Shown here piece after piece: positions 3,829 through 11,905 of a stretch of DNA of 24,733 nt (its first letter is position 1; every line of letters starts with the position of its first letter). A program made the translations under genes and the position numbers. Source of the DNA: a virus. The stretch spans positions 1-24,733 of the IMG/VR virus record IMGVR_UViG_3300015603_000020; one strand, 5' to 3'. The notes under the pieces are model-generated. The model saw only the letters and a program-made list of their open reading frames with translations, made no database searches and was not told the origin of the DNA.

Positions 3829-4113
3829 AAATATATTACGCACTCTGCCACGGACTTTTCACTCCCATTTGGTTCCGAATGCGTATATTAAAACATACAA
3901 GGATTACTGTGGACGCGGTCGATATCGGCGGTGCGCCAAGTCACTTACAACCCATTTTCAAACTTATATGCTTTAATATATCGGATTTTTTTATCTACAA
4001 AAAGATAAGCCATCACCGATACCGCCCGTTTACCCCATGTTTAAAGTGCAGGGCCCGGTCCTCGTTACCGGAGTGCTTCACACTAACTAACATCACGCTT
4101 CACAGCGATCAAC
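3829..4113. other. Non-coding leader-like region upstream of tRNA-Tyr
   Basis: No convincing gene. Three very short leftward frames occur in series (about 26, 22 and 18 codons, the first two joined by TGATG), which could be tiny ORFs or a broken gene. The GC-rich part 4045-4076 has a hairpin CCGGT (4055-4059)/ACCGG (4067-4071) flanked by direct AGTGC repeats. It could hold a small RNA or the 5' leader of the tRNA transcript. No clear promoter was found in it. Confidence 0.35.
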
Positions 4114-4140
4114 AAAAAAGCCGCTTAGTTTCCTAGCGGC
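4114..4140. terminator. Bidirectional Rho-independent terminator
   Basis: GCCGCTTAG and CTAGCGGC (4120-4140) form a stable stem with a very short loop. On the minus strand it is followed directly by six T (4114-4119). On the plus strand it is followed by TTCCTTTT. It sits just after the 55-residue ORF and before the tRNA cluster. Confidence 0.85.
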
Positions 4141-4166
4141 TTCCTTTTATAAATTTACTAGCTTTC

Positions 4167-4334
4167 TTAGTTGCTAGAGTCCTTATAGAAGGAAGCTGTC
4201 TTAATCGGATCTTGTTCATTACTAGGTGATGTAAACCCGACTGTCGCCCAATAGCTTGTACCGGCGCGGAGGCATGCTGTGGCTAAATTCGCCATATGCA
4301 TCTCGTTTGCGTGTTTCAAGTTATTTGCAATCAT
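4167..4334 (-). CDS. 55-residue ORF, function unknown
   Basis: A leftward ORF of 55 codons starts at the ATG at 4334 (weak GGA about 7 nt upstream; further in-frame ATGs at residues 12 and 14) and ends 27 nt before the terminator stem. The product is MIANNLKHANEMH followed by a Cys-, Gly-, Ser- and Thr-rich tail (ACLRAGTSYWATVGFTS at about 20-36). It has no signal peptide or clear membrane helix. It forms its own unit: late-type motif at 4391-4398, a TATAAT at 4364-4369, ORF, terminator. I do not recognise it. Coding nature rests on this context and plausible composition. Confidence 0.5.
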   Translation of the reverse strand: MIANNLKHANEMHMANLATACLRAGTSYWATVGFTSPSNEQDPIKTASFYKDSSN

Positions 4335-4390
4335 TTTAAATCCAAAAATTCCGTTAAAGTTATATTATACAAGTAAACCTTGTATAAAGT

Positions 4391-4398
4391 TATTTATC
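4391..4398 (-). promoter_or_regulatory. Late-type promoter motif GATAAATA
   Basis: GATAAATA on the minus strand, 56 nt upstream of the ATG of the 55-residue ORF. Confidence 0.55.
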
Positions 4399-4500
4399 AT
4401 CTGCGTAAAAAATATAGTAGTTAAGCGAGTAGCCCTTCCAGTCTATTTGAAACCGGTAGCAACTAATCTGCATATTCTATTCTCTACATACTATGCCGCA

Positions 4501-4529
4501 AGTTTAGCAAGTTATAGTTAATTTGTCAA
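4501..4529 (-). promoter_or_regulatory. Sigma70-type promoter, leftward (third of three)
   Basis: Perfect -35 TTGACA (4524-4529), 17-nt spacer, -10 TAAACT (4501-4506; 4 of 6 consensus). About 90 nt from the next promoter. Confidence 0.45.
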
Positions 4530-4577
4530 GTCATTCAAGTTATCTTCTTAAGACAAATATATTTGTTGCGACAAACT

Positions 4578-4585
4578 TATTTATC
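4578..4585 (-). promoter_or_regulatory. Late-type promoter motif GATAAATA
   Basis: GATAAATA on the minus strand, at the predicted start site of the sigma70 promoter at 4590-4618. No ORF follows closely. Confidence 0.45.
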
Positions 4586-4589
4586 ATCT

Positions 4590-4618
4590 ACTATAACACT
4601 ACTTTAGATAGGTGTCAA
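4590..4618 (-). promoter_or_regulatory. Sigma70-type promoter, leftward (strongest)
   Basis: -35 TTGACA (4613-4618), exactly 17 nt spacer, -10 TATAGT (4590-4595; 5 of 6). It would drive leftward transcription toward the 55-residue ORF and, if the terminator is read through, the tRNA cluster. Confidence 0.65.
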
Positions 4619-4685
4619 CCGTTAGTGTGGTTGTTTTCGAAACGATAACATCTATCATCTCACCATAAAGTATTGCCAAGTTGCT

Positions 4686-4714
4686 AATGTAACACCAAAT
4701 AGGATAGATGTCAA
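4686..4714 (-). promoter_or_regulatory. Sigma70-type promoter, leftward (first of three)
   Basis: -35 TTGACA (4709-4714), 17-nt spacer, -10 TACATT (4686-4691; 4 of 6). Its -35 region is a repeat of the one at 4613-4618, 96 nt away. Confidence 0.5.
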
Positions 4715-4720
4715 CCTATC

Positions 4721-5512
4721 TTATGGGCCGGTGTGTCCAAATGTCGGAACAGACTGAGTTGAATAGTTTCGCTGTTGTACATTAGATGTATAGGTTCCTG
4801 AATAGGTGTCGGCTATCGTTCCAGATGTACCAACACTAAGTGTTGTCGCAATAGTAAGAACGGTTGCAGCACCTGCCGCAGCATTAGCCCACATGCTTAC
4901 TGAATACGTTGTTGATGAGTACGGATTTCCATCTGTTGTATTGAATAATGTTGTATGTGTTGTTCCAATGTTAGAGCCTCCGACTGCCGCATTGGTTATC
5001 GTTCCACTAGCACCAGTTCTATAATGACCTGCGTCATATATAACAATAGTGCCCATATTCGAAAACATAGTGGCAAGGGTGTTGTCAGCCGTTGTACCCG
5101 TTGACTTGCTGCTCGATAGTTGGATTCGCCCACCATAATAGAAATAGTTTGTCAATGCCGCAGCATTAGCGAACGTAATCGTTATGGTGTGTGTCAATGT
5201 CGTGGGCGAAGTGAATCCAGCGCGGGTTCCTGTTCCGCCCGATGGTGTTGTCAACGAGTATAGTGCTGCATTACCACAGAAGATAGATGCAAGATCGGTG
5301 TTGGCCGACCAACCCGCTGCACTAGTCCTTAGATTGGTCGCTGGGACGCGGGCGCCTGCATTTGCATTTGCAGGGGCGGCTAATGGATCATACCTGGTTT
5401 GAATGTCTACACCTACAACCCGATATCCAGTCGCGTTTGCAGCGTTGTTTGTGACATGGGCCGCAAACAGACTATCTAAGTCTGTTCCGGCCTTTTGGAT
5501 ATTAGCAGTCAT
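4721..5512 (-). CDS. Fibre-associated virion protein (putative)
   Basis: A 263-residue protein rich in Thr, Ala, Ser and Gly, consistent with an extended beta-rich virion protein. It contains the pattern FANAAALTNYFYYGGRIQLS (about 113-132) followed by MFSNMGTIVIYDAGHY (about 149-164). I recall similar blocks in tail or fibre proteins of other large phages, but no function is established for them. The start ATG follows directly on the TAA of the S74 fibre gene (TAAATG, no gap), so translation is coupled and the product is probably made with that fibre as a tip, partner or assembly factor. No signal peptide or enzymatic motif. The stop is 7 nt from a leftward promoter. Confidence 0.65.
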   Translation of the reverse strand: MTANIQKAGTDLDSLFAAHVTNNAANATGYRVVGVDIQTRYDPLAAPANANAGARVPATNLRTSAAGWSANTDLASIFCGNAALYSLTTPSGGTGTRAGFTSPTTLTHTITITFANAAALTNYFYYGGRIQLSSSKSTGTTADNTLATMFSNMGTIVIYDAGHYRTGASGTITNAAVGGSNIGTTHTTLFNTTDGNPYSSTTYSVSMWANAAAGAATVLTIATTLSVGTSGTIADTYSGTYTSNVQQRNYSTQSVPTFGHTGP

Positions 5513-8500
5513 TTACATTGAACCTTTTAACATTTCCATAACCATCGACATCTGTTCTTTTAGTTTATCGATAGTTGACTGTTGCTCCTGCACCTTAGCA
5601 GTTAAGATTGCTGACAGCCTTCCATAATCAATACCAGATGGTAAATTCTCATCGTCTCTACCCACAATTTCTGGATATACGAGTGCCATTTCTTCAGCTA
5701 CGAAGCCAAATTCGTGGCCTACGTAATCCTTTCTGTCATACTCCCTCGGTCGCAAATCATTAAACTTATCAAGATATAACTGACCTAGGTTGGTAATAGC
5801 TTCTTTAACACGTTCAGTAGATGTAGCATTAAACGCACCTGCTGTCATTGTACCAGAAATTGTAACTGCTGATGGTAGACTCACTGTTACACCGCCCGTT
5901 GAGGCTGATAATGTAATTTGATTTGTTGTACCTGCTATCGATGTAACACCTGTATTGTTGACTGTTACTGCACCTGTTCCGCCTGATATCGAAATTGCTG
6001 TTCCTGCCACTATCGAAGTTACGCCGGCGTTCGTTAACGTAACTGAACTACCTAACGCTACTGCGCCACCGCCAGACATACCTGTACCAGCGGTAACAGT
6101 TATAGAGCTGTTAGCTAACTTCGTATTAGCAATTGCTGTTCCATTCCAGACACCAGTTGTAATAGTCCCGACAGATGTCAAGCTAGATGATACTACTGTT
6201 GCATTTAGTTCTGTACCAGTTAGTGTTCCTGCTGCCGCTGTTACTGTACCTGATGCACCTAATGAAATACTTGTTCCATTAATAGTTGTTGAGCTGTTAG
6301 CTAGTGCGCCATTTGGGATACCTGTAAAGTTTGTGCCTGTTAGTGTTGGTGCATTTGTCCAGGCCGGAGTTGCACCCGATACAAGGACCTGACTCGATGT
6401 GCCTGTTGTTAGTTTTGCTGTAGCGCCGTCTGCTGATTGATACAATATATTGCCGGCTGCGCCGCCTGCTATATTCGTCGACGTTGTTGCAGTAGAAGCA
6501 TTACCAGTTAACCCGCCGACAAACGAGGTTGAAGTAACCGATGTTAATCCACCCAATGATGTGCTCGATGAACCCAACGAGATCGATGTTGTACCAACTG
6601 TCAGCGAGCTATTTGTTAGAGCGCTGTTTGGAATACTCGTTAAACTTGCACCAGATCCACTGAATGTACCAGCAGTAACCGTCCCACTAACGCCCAGTGA
6701 TGACAATGTGCCAACACTTGTGATATTTGGCTGTGCTACTGTTGTAACTGTGCCTGCGGTTGTTGAGGTAGAAGCATTACCAGTTAATGCACCAACGAAT
6801 GTTGTTGAAGTAACTGATGATAGTCCGGTAACAGTGGTTGTAGTTGAACCAAGAGCCAAACTCGTTGAGCCAAGTGTCAATGAATTGTTTGTAAGAGCGC
6901 TGTTTGGAACACCTGTAAAGTTTGTACCAGTTAGTGTTGGTGTATTTGACCAACTCGGGGTTGTTCCAGATACAAGGACTTGACTTGAAGTGCCTGTTGT
7001 TAGCTCTGCTGTCGCACCTGCCCCTGATTGATATAGAATATTACCGGCTGCGCCGCCAGCGATATTTGTTGCCGAAGGTACAGTACCTGTCACTGCAATA
7101 GTGACATTCCCTGCTGCGCCTGATACAGAAATATTTGTCCCAGCTATGGTGCTCAATACCCCTGTATTAGCGATAGTGACATTCCCTGTCGCACTTGACA
7201 CTGAGATACCTGAGCCAGCGACATTACTTAACACACCAGCATTGGAAACAACGTTCCCTACAACATCAACCCCGGTTCCGGCGGTAATAACGCCTGCACC
7301 TGTTAGTTGAGTAAAGACAATAGCCGATGAACCAATAACTATCGTACCATATGACACCATTGCCCATTGAGTCCCTGCAAGGTTACCTTCTTCAATATAT
7401 GTGAAGTCACCAGTGGCCACTTCGCCTGATGGGTTATTATCAAAGTCGGCTGCACGAGTCATTACCCATTTAGTGGTAAGAGATCCCTTGTTATTTACAA
7501 CATAAATACCGTTCTCTGCAGGATTGACCTGGTCTTTAATAAGTACACGGCCGGAGGTATCAAACAACGAGTAGCCGCCGATTGCTCCGAGAGCACCATT
7601 TACTGATCCGGTTAAAGTTGCGCCCACGCCGCTGGCGCCGTTGTCGTAGATGCTTGTCGGCAACGGAGCCTGAGAAGCTGTCTCACATGCTGCTTTAACT
7701 ATTAAACCTGCCGAAATATTATCAACGTACTGTTTTGTTACTGCACCTAGTGCCGCTACCGGGTCTGCATTAAGGAGTAAATAGCCGGTCATTGTATCAC
7801 CGGCTTTTAGCACGTTAGAGCTGGCTGCACCAGTTAATGCACCAGTGAACCCTGTTGAAGTGACTGATGTCAATCCGGTAACGGTAGTTGTTGTTGAACC
7901 GAGTGCCATACTGGTTGAACCGAGTGTTAACACACCTGATCCGACTAGAGCGCTGTTTGGAATACTCGTTAAACTTGCACCAGATCCACTGAATGTACCA
8001 GCTGTTACAGTACCAGTCACACCTAGTGATGACAATGTACCAACTGATGTAATGTTTGGTTGTGCCGCTGTTGTTACTGTACCAGCTGTTGTTGCAGTAG
8101 AAGCATTACCAGTTAATGCACCAACGAATGTTGTTGAAGTAACTGATGATAGCCCTGCCAGTGACGTGCTTGTTGCACCTAATGCAGTTGATGTAGAGCC
8201 GATTGTTATTGTATTATTAGATAATGCACTGTTTGGAATACTGATGAAATTTGTACCGGTTAATTCTGGAGCATTTGTCCAACTCGGGGTTGTTCCAGAT
8301 ACAAGAACTTGATTCGAAGTTCCATTTGCTAATGTTGCTGACGTAGATCCTGCGGTTTGATATACAACACTACCAGCGGCTCCGCCTGCTACATTTGTTG
8401 CTGTTGTTGCGGTAGAAGCATTACCAGTTAATGCACCAACGAATGTTGTTGAAGTGACTGATGTTAATCCAGCAACGGTAGTTGTTGTTGAACCGAGTGC

Positions 8501-9160
8501 CATACTGGTTGAACCGAGTGTTAACGAATTGTTTGTAAGAGCGCTGTTTGGAACACCTGTAAAGTTTGTACCAGTTAGTGTTGGTGTATTTGTCCAACTC
8601 GGGGTTGCACCTGACACAAGGACTTGACTTGAAGTACCAGCCGATAGAAAACCTGTTGTCGCTGGTGCTGTTTGGTACGGGAGGGCCCCGGTTGAACCAC
8701 CGGCGATACTTGTTGCCAATGGAGCGGTACCTGCAAATGATTCAGTGGTTACAGAAGTTACTCTGCCTTTAGCATCTACTGTTATAACAGGTATAAGAGT
8801 TGATGACCCAAATGTTCCCACATCTGCCGCAACTGATGCTAGTGTGACTGGTAGAACCCCGCCGGATACACTGCCAGTTGCATCACCGGAGAGTGATAAT
8901 GACAATGAGATACCGACTGTATTTAGGACGGGGTCTTTTGTAAGACTTACACCATTAGCTCCGGTTAGACTTGTATTCAGGTATCCATAAACATCACTAG
9001 TGATATATACATTTTCCCATTCTGATGTGGCTTCGTTGTACCTTAGATATTGCCCGGTGTATGCTGTTGATACAAGCACATCGTGTAAATCTTCAAGATT
9101 TAACGATGATGGTCCACCTGTGATTACGCCTAATTGAGACCCTGAAATTAAAATTGCCAT
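5513..9160 (-). CDS. Long tail fibre/spike with C-terminal S74 intramolecular chaperone
   Basis: A 1215-residue fibre. Residues 1-140 form a unique head. The body is built of Thr/Ser/Gly/Ala-rich repeats (for example TSTTFVGALTGNAST and SSQVLVSGTTPSWTN), interrupted in the middle by a folded domain (KQYVDNISAGL, then NGIYVVNNKG and WVMTRAADFD). The last 102 residues are a peptidase S74 (endosialidase-type) chaperone: STERVK gives the Ser1114/Lys1119 dyad, followed by LRPREYDRKD, HEFGFVAEEM and IDYGRLSAIL, and a terminal coiled coil. In this family the domain trimerises the fibre and then cleaves itself off just before the serine. GGAG precedes the ATG, and two late motifs lie upstream. Confidence 0.9.
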   Translation of the reverse strand: MAILISGSQLGVITGGPSSLNLEDLHDVLVSTAYTGQYLRYNEATSEWENVYITSDVYGYLNTSLTGANGVSLTKDPVLNTVGISLSLSLSGDATGSVSGGVLPVTLASVAADVGTFGSSTLIPVITVDAKGRVTSVTTESFAGTAPLATSIAGGSTGALPYQTAPATTGFLSAGTSSQVLVSGATPSWTNTPTLTGTNFTGVPNSALTNNSLTLGSTSMALGSTTTTVAGLTSVTSTTFVGALTGNASTATTATNVAGGAAGSVVYQTAGSTSATLANGTSNQVLVSGTTPSWTNAPELTGTNFISIPNSALSNNTITIGSTSTALGATSTSLAGLSSVTSTTFVGALTGNASTATTAGTVTTAAQPNITSVGTLSSLGVTGTVTAGTFSGSGASLTSIPNSALVGSGVLTLGSTSMALGSTTTTVTGLTSVTSTGFTGALTGAASSNVLKAGDTMTGYLLLNADPVAALGAVTKQYVDNISAGLIVKAACETASQAPLPTSIYDNGASGVGATLTGSVNGALGAIGGYSLFDTSGRVLIKDQVNPAENGIYVVNNKGSLTTKWVMTRAADFDNNPSGEVATGDFTYIEEGNLAGTQWAMVSYGTIVIGSSAIVFTQLTGAGVITAGTGVDVVGNVVSNAGVLSNVAGSGISVSSATGNVTIANTGVLSTIAGTNISVSGAAGNVTIAVTGTVPSATNIAGGAAGNILYQSGAGATAELTTGTSSQVLVSGTTPSWSNTPTLTGTNFTGVPNSALTNNSLTLGSTSLALGSTTTTVTGLSSVTSTTFVGALTGNASTSTTAGTVTTVAQPNITSVGTLSSLGVSGTVTAGTFSGSGASLTSIPNSALTNSSLTVGTTSISLGSSSTSLGGLTSVTSTSFVGGLTGNASTATTSTNIAGGAAGNILYQSADGATAKLTTGTSSQVLVSGATPAWTNAPTLTGTNFTGIPNGALANSSTTINGTSISLGASGTVTAAAGTLTGTELNATVVSSSLTSVGTITTGVWNGTAIANTKLANSSITVTAGTGMSGGGAVALGSSVTLTNAGVTSIVAGTAISISGGTGAVTVNNTGVTSIAGTTNQITLSASTGGVTVSLPSAVTISGTMTAGAFNATSTERVKEAITNLGQLYLDKFNDLRPREYDRKDYVGHEFGFVAEEMALVYPEIVGRDDENLPSGIDYGRLSAILTAKVQEQQSTIDKLKEQMSMVMEMLKGSM
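6621..8152 (-). repeat. Internal DNA repeats in the S74 fibre gene
   Basis: Blocks recur almost unchanged in frame. The segment starting GCGCTGTTTGGAATACTCG is at 6621 and 7950, and that starting GTAGAAGCATTACC is at 6768 and 8097, both offset by 1329 nt (443 codons). A further copy of the second is at 8412, 315 nt on. Related blocks also occur in the second S74 fibre near 15600-15740. Such repeats can shrink or grow by recombination. Confidence 0.8.
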
Positions 9161-9179
9161 ATATTTCTCCGTTATCTTT

Positions 9180-9187
9180 TATTTATC
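9180..9187 (-). promoter_or_regulatory. Late-type promoter motif GATAAATA
   Basis: GATAAATA on the minus strand ends 19 nt before the ATG of the 1215-residue fibre, with the ribosome-binding site in between. Confidence 0.65.
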
Positions 9188-9196
9188 TAATCGTTG

Positions 9197-9210
9197 GGTT
9201 GCAGGCAACC
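9197..9210. other. Perfect short hairpin between two late motifs
   Basis: GGTTGC-AG-GCAACC lies between the late motifs at 9180 and 9220. No T-run follows on either strand, so it is not a terminator. Confidence 0.4.
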
Positions 9211-9219
9211 ACCTTCATA

Positions 9220-9227
9220 TATTTATC
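9220..9227 (-). promoter_or_regulatory. Late-type promoter motif GATAAATA (distal)
   Basis: Second GATAAATA, 40 nt upstream of the first. The following TATGAA is shared with the motif at 16782-16789 ahead of the paralogous fibre, suggesting the promoter was duplicated with the gene. Confidence 0.55.
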
Positions 9228-9247
9228 AAAAGGTAGATATGTTAACT

Positions 9248-10552
9248 CTATACGTAGAAATTAGGAGCCTTCGATTTGGTCCCGATATTCGTTGACTGAT
9301 ATTGGATATCTACACAATGCAAGAAAGGGCCGGTTGATCCGGTATTGGCGGATAGAGCTATTTTTACGATTATTAAACTTTCTATTTCAATGTTGGCACT
9401 GTTTAATAGTGTGCCACTGCTTCCCCCATTACTGGATAATTGAGTCGCAGCAATCATGTGTCTATATGCGGTTGTCGAACTTACCTGCGATACACCAACA
9501 GTAATAGGTGCCGGGAAAGATGCTTGATTAAATCCTTTGGCAGTAGTTACAGTGGCAGACCAAGTGACGGTTTCGGTTATAGAACCGACAGCAAGGGTCC
9601 AGTGGCAATGGATGTACATATCTGACCCGGGTACATAATCATTCGGAACGTGAAACACGATATCTGCTTCGTTACCAACTGAAAACTTGTACTGATCGAT
9701 ACCTCCATACCAGGCCGAATATACCGGGGGTGATCCACCTGTAGTACCCCTTATAATAATATCACCAACAATATCTCTCCAACCCCAAGTTGGCGTTGTT
9801 GTATCGACCATGATACCGGTATTGATAGTTTTAGGTAATATAAGATTACTGTTCATTACAGATAAATTACCACTCGAATCTATAGTAGCATTTATATTTC
9901 CGGTGCCGGCATTATATGTCACAAACTGCATATTCGAACTATTAGACCCGGAACGTGCAGCGACAAGTCTCATTGCAGACGATGCTGAATTCCAATCTAC
10001 CAATGCTCGATCTGCCGCAGCCCAGTTAGCAGAACTGCCAGACACTGATATCTCTTGAGACGCCTTTGACGCCCCGGTTACAGCAAGGCCGGCTGATGTA
10101 AATACACCGACATCCGCTCCGGCTACCTTAACTCTGGCAGATGTTGTGCCGGCGATTACAGCGCCGGTTATATTATCTTCGGGTGTCAAATATGCATTAG
10201 TGGCATATACTAATTTTTTTCCGACACCTATAACATAGTCACCAGTGGCACTAATACCGCCACTTACAATAACCTGATTGGTTGAAGACACCGCCAATGT
10301 TAAATTTGTGGAACTCGGTGGAGTAATGGTGCTGCCAGAGAAATGTAGGTCTGCCAAACGTGGTGCTTGCCACGTATTTCCTATTATAGTGTAAACCTTG
10401 ATAGCGTTTATAGATGTATCGAGCCAATAATCGCCGTCCTTCATTGAGTACGAAAGACTCGGATCAGTTAGTCCCTGATATATGGTAACGCCCCCTTTGC
10501 CGATTGTAAAGGATGGTACACTCGTACCTTTAGCGTTGAGTGTTACTGACAT
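9248..10552 (-). CDS. Tail fibre / baseplate-associated virion protein (putative)
   Basis: A 434-residue beta-rich protein. The N-terminal part (about 18-70) has GKGGVTIYQG and DGDYWLDTSINAIKVYT, typical of proteins anchored at the fibre base. The middle is Ser/Gly-rich (about 90-240). The C-terminal part (about 260-434) looks like a compact beta-sandwich with GGIDQYKFSVGNEADIVFHV and DMYIHCHWTLA. Such His-rich DMYIHCHW-type segments occur in phage structural proteins of unknown role. It has no enzyme motif and no S74 domain. AGGAG lies 6 nt before the ATG, and a late motif is 58 nt upstream. It is first in the leftward fibre block and divergent from the neck operon, so it is most likely a receptor-binding or adaptor protein. 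Confidence 0.65.
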   Translation of the reverse strand: MSVTLNAKGTSVPSFTIGKGGVTIYQGLTDPSLSYSMKDGDYWLDTSINAIKVYTIIGNTWQAPRLADLHFSGSTITPPSSTNLTLAVSSTNQVIVSGGISATGDYVIGVGKKLVYATNAYLTPEDNITGAVIAGTTSARVKVAGADVGVFTSAGLAVTGASKASQEISVSGSSANWAAADRALVDWNSASSAMRLVAARSGSNSSNMQFVTYNAGTGNINATIDSSGNLSVMNSNLILPKTINTGIMVDTTTPTWGWRDIVGDIIIRGTTGGSPPVYSAWYGGIDQYKFSVGNEADIVFHVPNDYVPGSDMYIHCHWTLAVGSITETVTWSATVTTAKGFNQASFPAPITVGVSQVSSTTAYRHMIAATQLSSNGGSSGTLLNSANIEIESLIIVKIALSANTGSTGPFLHCVDIQYQSTNIGTKSKAPNFYV

Positions 10553-10610
10553 AAGCTCTCCTGTTCAGGTATTACCTGTCTGGCATAAATACCAGTCTGC
10601 TGCTTTGAGC

Positions 10611-10618
10611 TATTTATC
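10611..10618 (-). promoter_or_regulatory. Late-type promoter motif GATAAATA (leftward)
   Basis: Minus-strand GATAAATA, 58 nt before the ATG at 10552. It is one of a divergent pair with 10658-10665. Confidence 0.6.
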
Positions 10619-10657
10619 ATTGAATGAGTATATTATGAAATCACATTGGGTATGATT

Positions 10658-10665
10658 GATAAATA
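10658..10665 (+). promoter_or_regulatory. Late-type promoter motif GATAAATA (rightward)
   Basis: The only plus-strand GATAAATA seen, placed exactly before the only rightward operon and ending 19 nt before the ATG at 10685. This orientation match is strong support for promoter function. Confidence 0.7.
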
Positions 10666-10684
10666 ATAGAAATGAGAACATATT

Positions 10685-11905
10685 ATGTCAAGAATTAGTT
10701 TATGGAATCCCGTCCGTGGTGCCGATTTTAACTTCACTGATCGTACGGTCGGGGAAGTCTTTAGGATTTCGGGTGATGGTATTCTTGTTCATATGTATAC
10801 CGGACCCACAACAAACGAGAACGGTGGTACCGATACTTCTTTAACAACTATTCAAGACGTATTATTCCTAACCAATAATAATCGTAAATATGATCCAAAT
10901 GTTATCGAACTTCGTGGGCACCACGTTCCGCAGGATGTAAACTACGATTTGGCACAGTTCGGAATTTTCCTATCTTCAGATGTGATTCGTGTACAGTTCC
11001 ACTATACAGATATGATTGACTCACTTGGCCGAAAACTTATTGCAGGTGATGTATTAGAATTTCCAAGTTATAGAGATGTTCCAATTTTCGATAATGCAGT
11101 AGGTATAAATCGTTATTATGTTGTGCAGGATGCACTTTATGCTGCTGCTGGATATGGACAAAAGTGGTTTCCACATATCTGGTTAGTGAGAGCAAAACTT
11201 ATGACTGCTTCTGTAGAGTTTACAGAAATATTAGACCAGGCTGCTTCTGGACAGAACGATGGTGGAGTTGGACAAGGGATTGGCATTATGTCCGATGGCT
11301 TCACCAATACAGCTGATGGCAACGGTGATCCGGGTACCGGTCCTAATCCGAATATTACTTCTTCATTGAACCTATTTTGTAAGATTATTGGTATCACAGA
11401 TGCCGTTGTTGCAGAAGCTGAACAAAATGCTTTCTTTGATCCGAAATTCTTTGAGAGTGCAAATCTCTATATCTATCTCGATCCAAATACAAACTATCCT
11501 GTCATTGGTAGTTACTATTTCTCGGGTGATGGAGAACCACCAAATGGTGGGCCACTAGTAGGAGCAGGTATTAGTTTTCCGGAAGGAATGACAGATGGAC
11601 AATATTACCTACGCATAGACTATTTCCCCGAAAGACTATTTCAGAAACAAGGTAATTGCTATAAACTCATCGAGGAGAATGTGTTGAAACACTGGACTGC
11701 CTATAACAGAGTATTAGATAGCTTTATCGATAATAATAAAGATACTATATTATCAGATGGTACTGTTGTACCAGAAAAACAAGCCGTATCGGAAATTGTT
11801 CGCCAGAAGGTTGATTTATATGCAGATCGAAAGAAATCAATTACTGCTGCCGAAACTGCACGATCTAAAATCGCTGACGAAAGAGCAGCAAGGAAGGGCA
11901 ACTAA
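10685..11905 (+). CDS. 14: T4 gp14-like neck protein (putative)
   Basis: A 406-residue protein. Residues 74-130 (IELRGHHVPQDVNYDLAQFG ... GRKLIAGDVLEFPS) and 143-172 (RYYVVQDALYAAAG ... WLVRAKL) follow the order of T4 gp14 blocks: a VP-rich strand, a GDLIYFP-like strand, then a segment contacting an aromatic G-rich loop. A late segment, DGQYYLRIDYFPERLF, resembles a recurring module of cyanophage neck proteins. T4 gp14 is only about 256 residues, so this has extra C-terminal material, ending in a charged helix. In T4, gp13 and gp14 cap the filled head and bind the tail. The gene's stop and the gp15 start overlap (TAATG), and gene order 14-15 is as in T4. A divergent gp13-type role is possible. 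Confidence 0.6.
   Translation: MSRISLWNPVRGADFNFTDRTVGEVFRISGDGILVHMYTGPTTNENGGTDTSLTTIQDVLFLTNNNRKYDPNVIELRGHHVPQDVNYDLAQFGIFLSSDVIRVQFHYTDMIDSLGRKLIAGDVLEFPSYRDVPIFDNAVGINRYYVVQDALYAAAGYGQKWFPHIWLVRAKLMTASVEFTEILDQAASGQNDGGVGQGIGIMSDGFTNTADGNGDPGTGPNPNITSSLNLFCKIIGITDAVVAEAEQNAFFDPKFFESANLYIYLDPNTNYPVIGSYYFSGDGEPPNGGPLVGAGISFPEGMTDGQYYLRIDYFPERLFQKQGNCYKLIEENVLKHWTAYNRVLDSFIDNNKDTILSDGTVVPEKQAVSEIVRQKVDLYADRKKSITAAETARSKIADERAARKGN

Larger units (their letters stand above)
4335..4720. other. Regulatory intergenic region with stacked promoters
   Basis: This 386-nt stretch has no convincing gene; the best frame is a 27-codon leftward ORF ending inside the motif at 4391. It carries three leftward TTGACA promoters, two late-type motifs, a lone TATAAT (4364-4369), a perfect 14-bp palindrome ACAAATATATTTGT (4553-4566), and direct repeats GATAGRTGTCAACC at 4607-4620 and 4703-4716 that contain two of the -35 boxes. 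Confidence 0.6.

Noticed and set aside
3633-3851. 72-codon leftward frame over tRNA-Tyr and tRNA-Ala
   Set aside because: Most of it is tRNA sequence; no plausible protein.
4279-4521. 80-codon plus-strand ORF
   Set aside because: Antisense to the 55-codon ORF and the promoter region; no ribosome-binding site and odd composition.
6450-8770. CRISPR-like array
   Set aside because: The repeats are in-frame coding blocks of unequal spacing in a fibre gene, with no spacer pattern or cas genes.
5955-8990. Several Val/Pro-rich open frames on the plus strand
   Set aside because: They are antisense shadows of the Thr/Ala/Gly-rich fibre gene; repetitive codons keep the opposite strand open. No ribosome-binding sites or independent protein features.
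5513-9160. Diversity-generating retroelement target
   Set aside because: No reverse transcriptase, template repeat or adenine-directed variation visible in the window.
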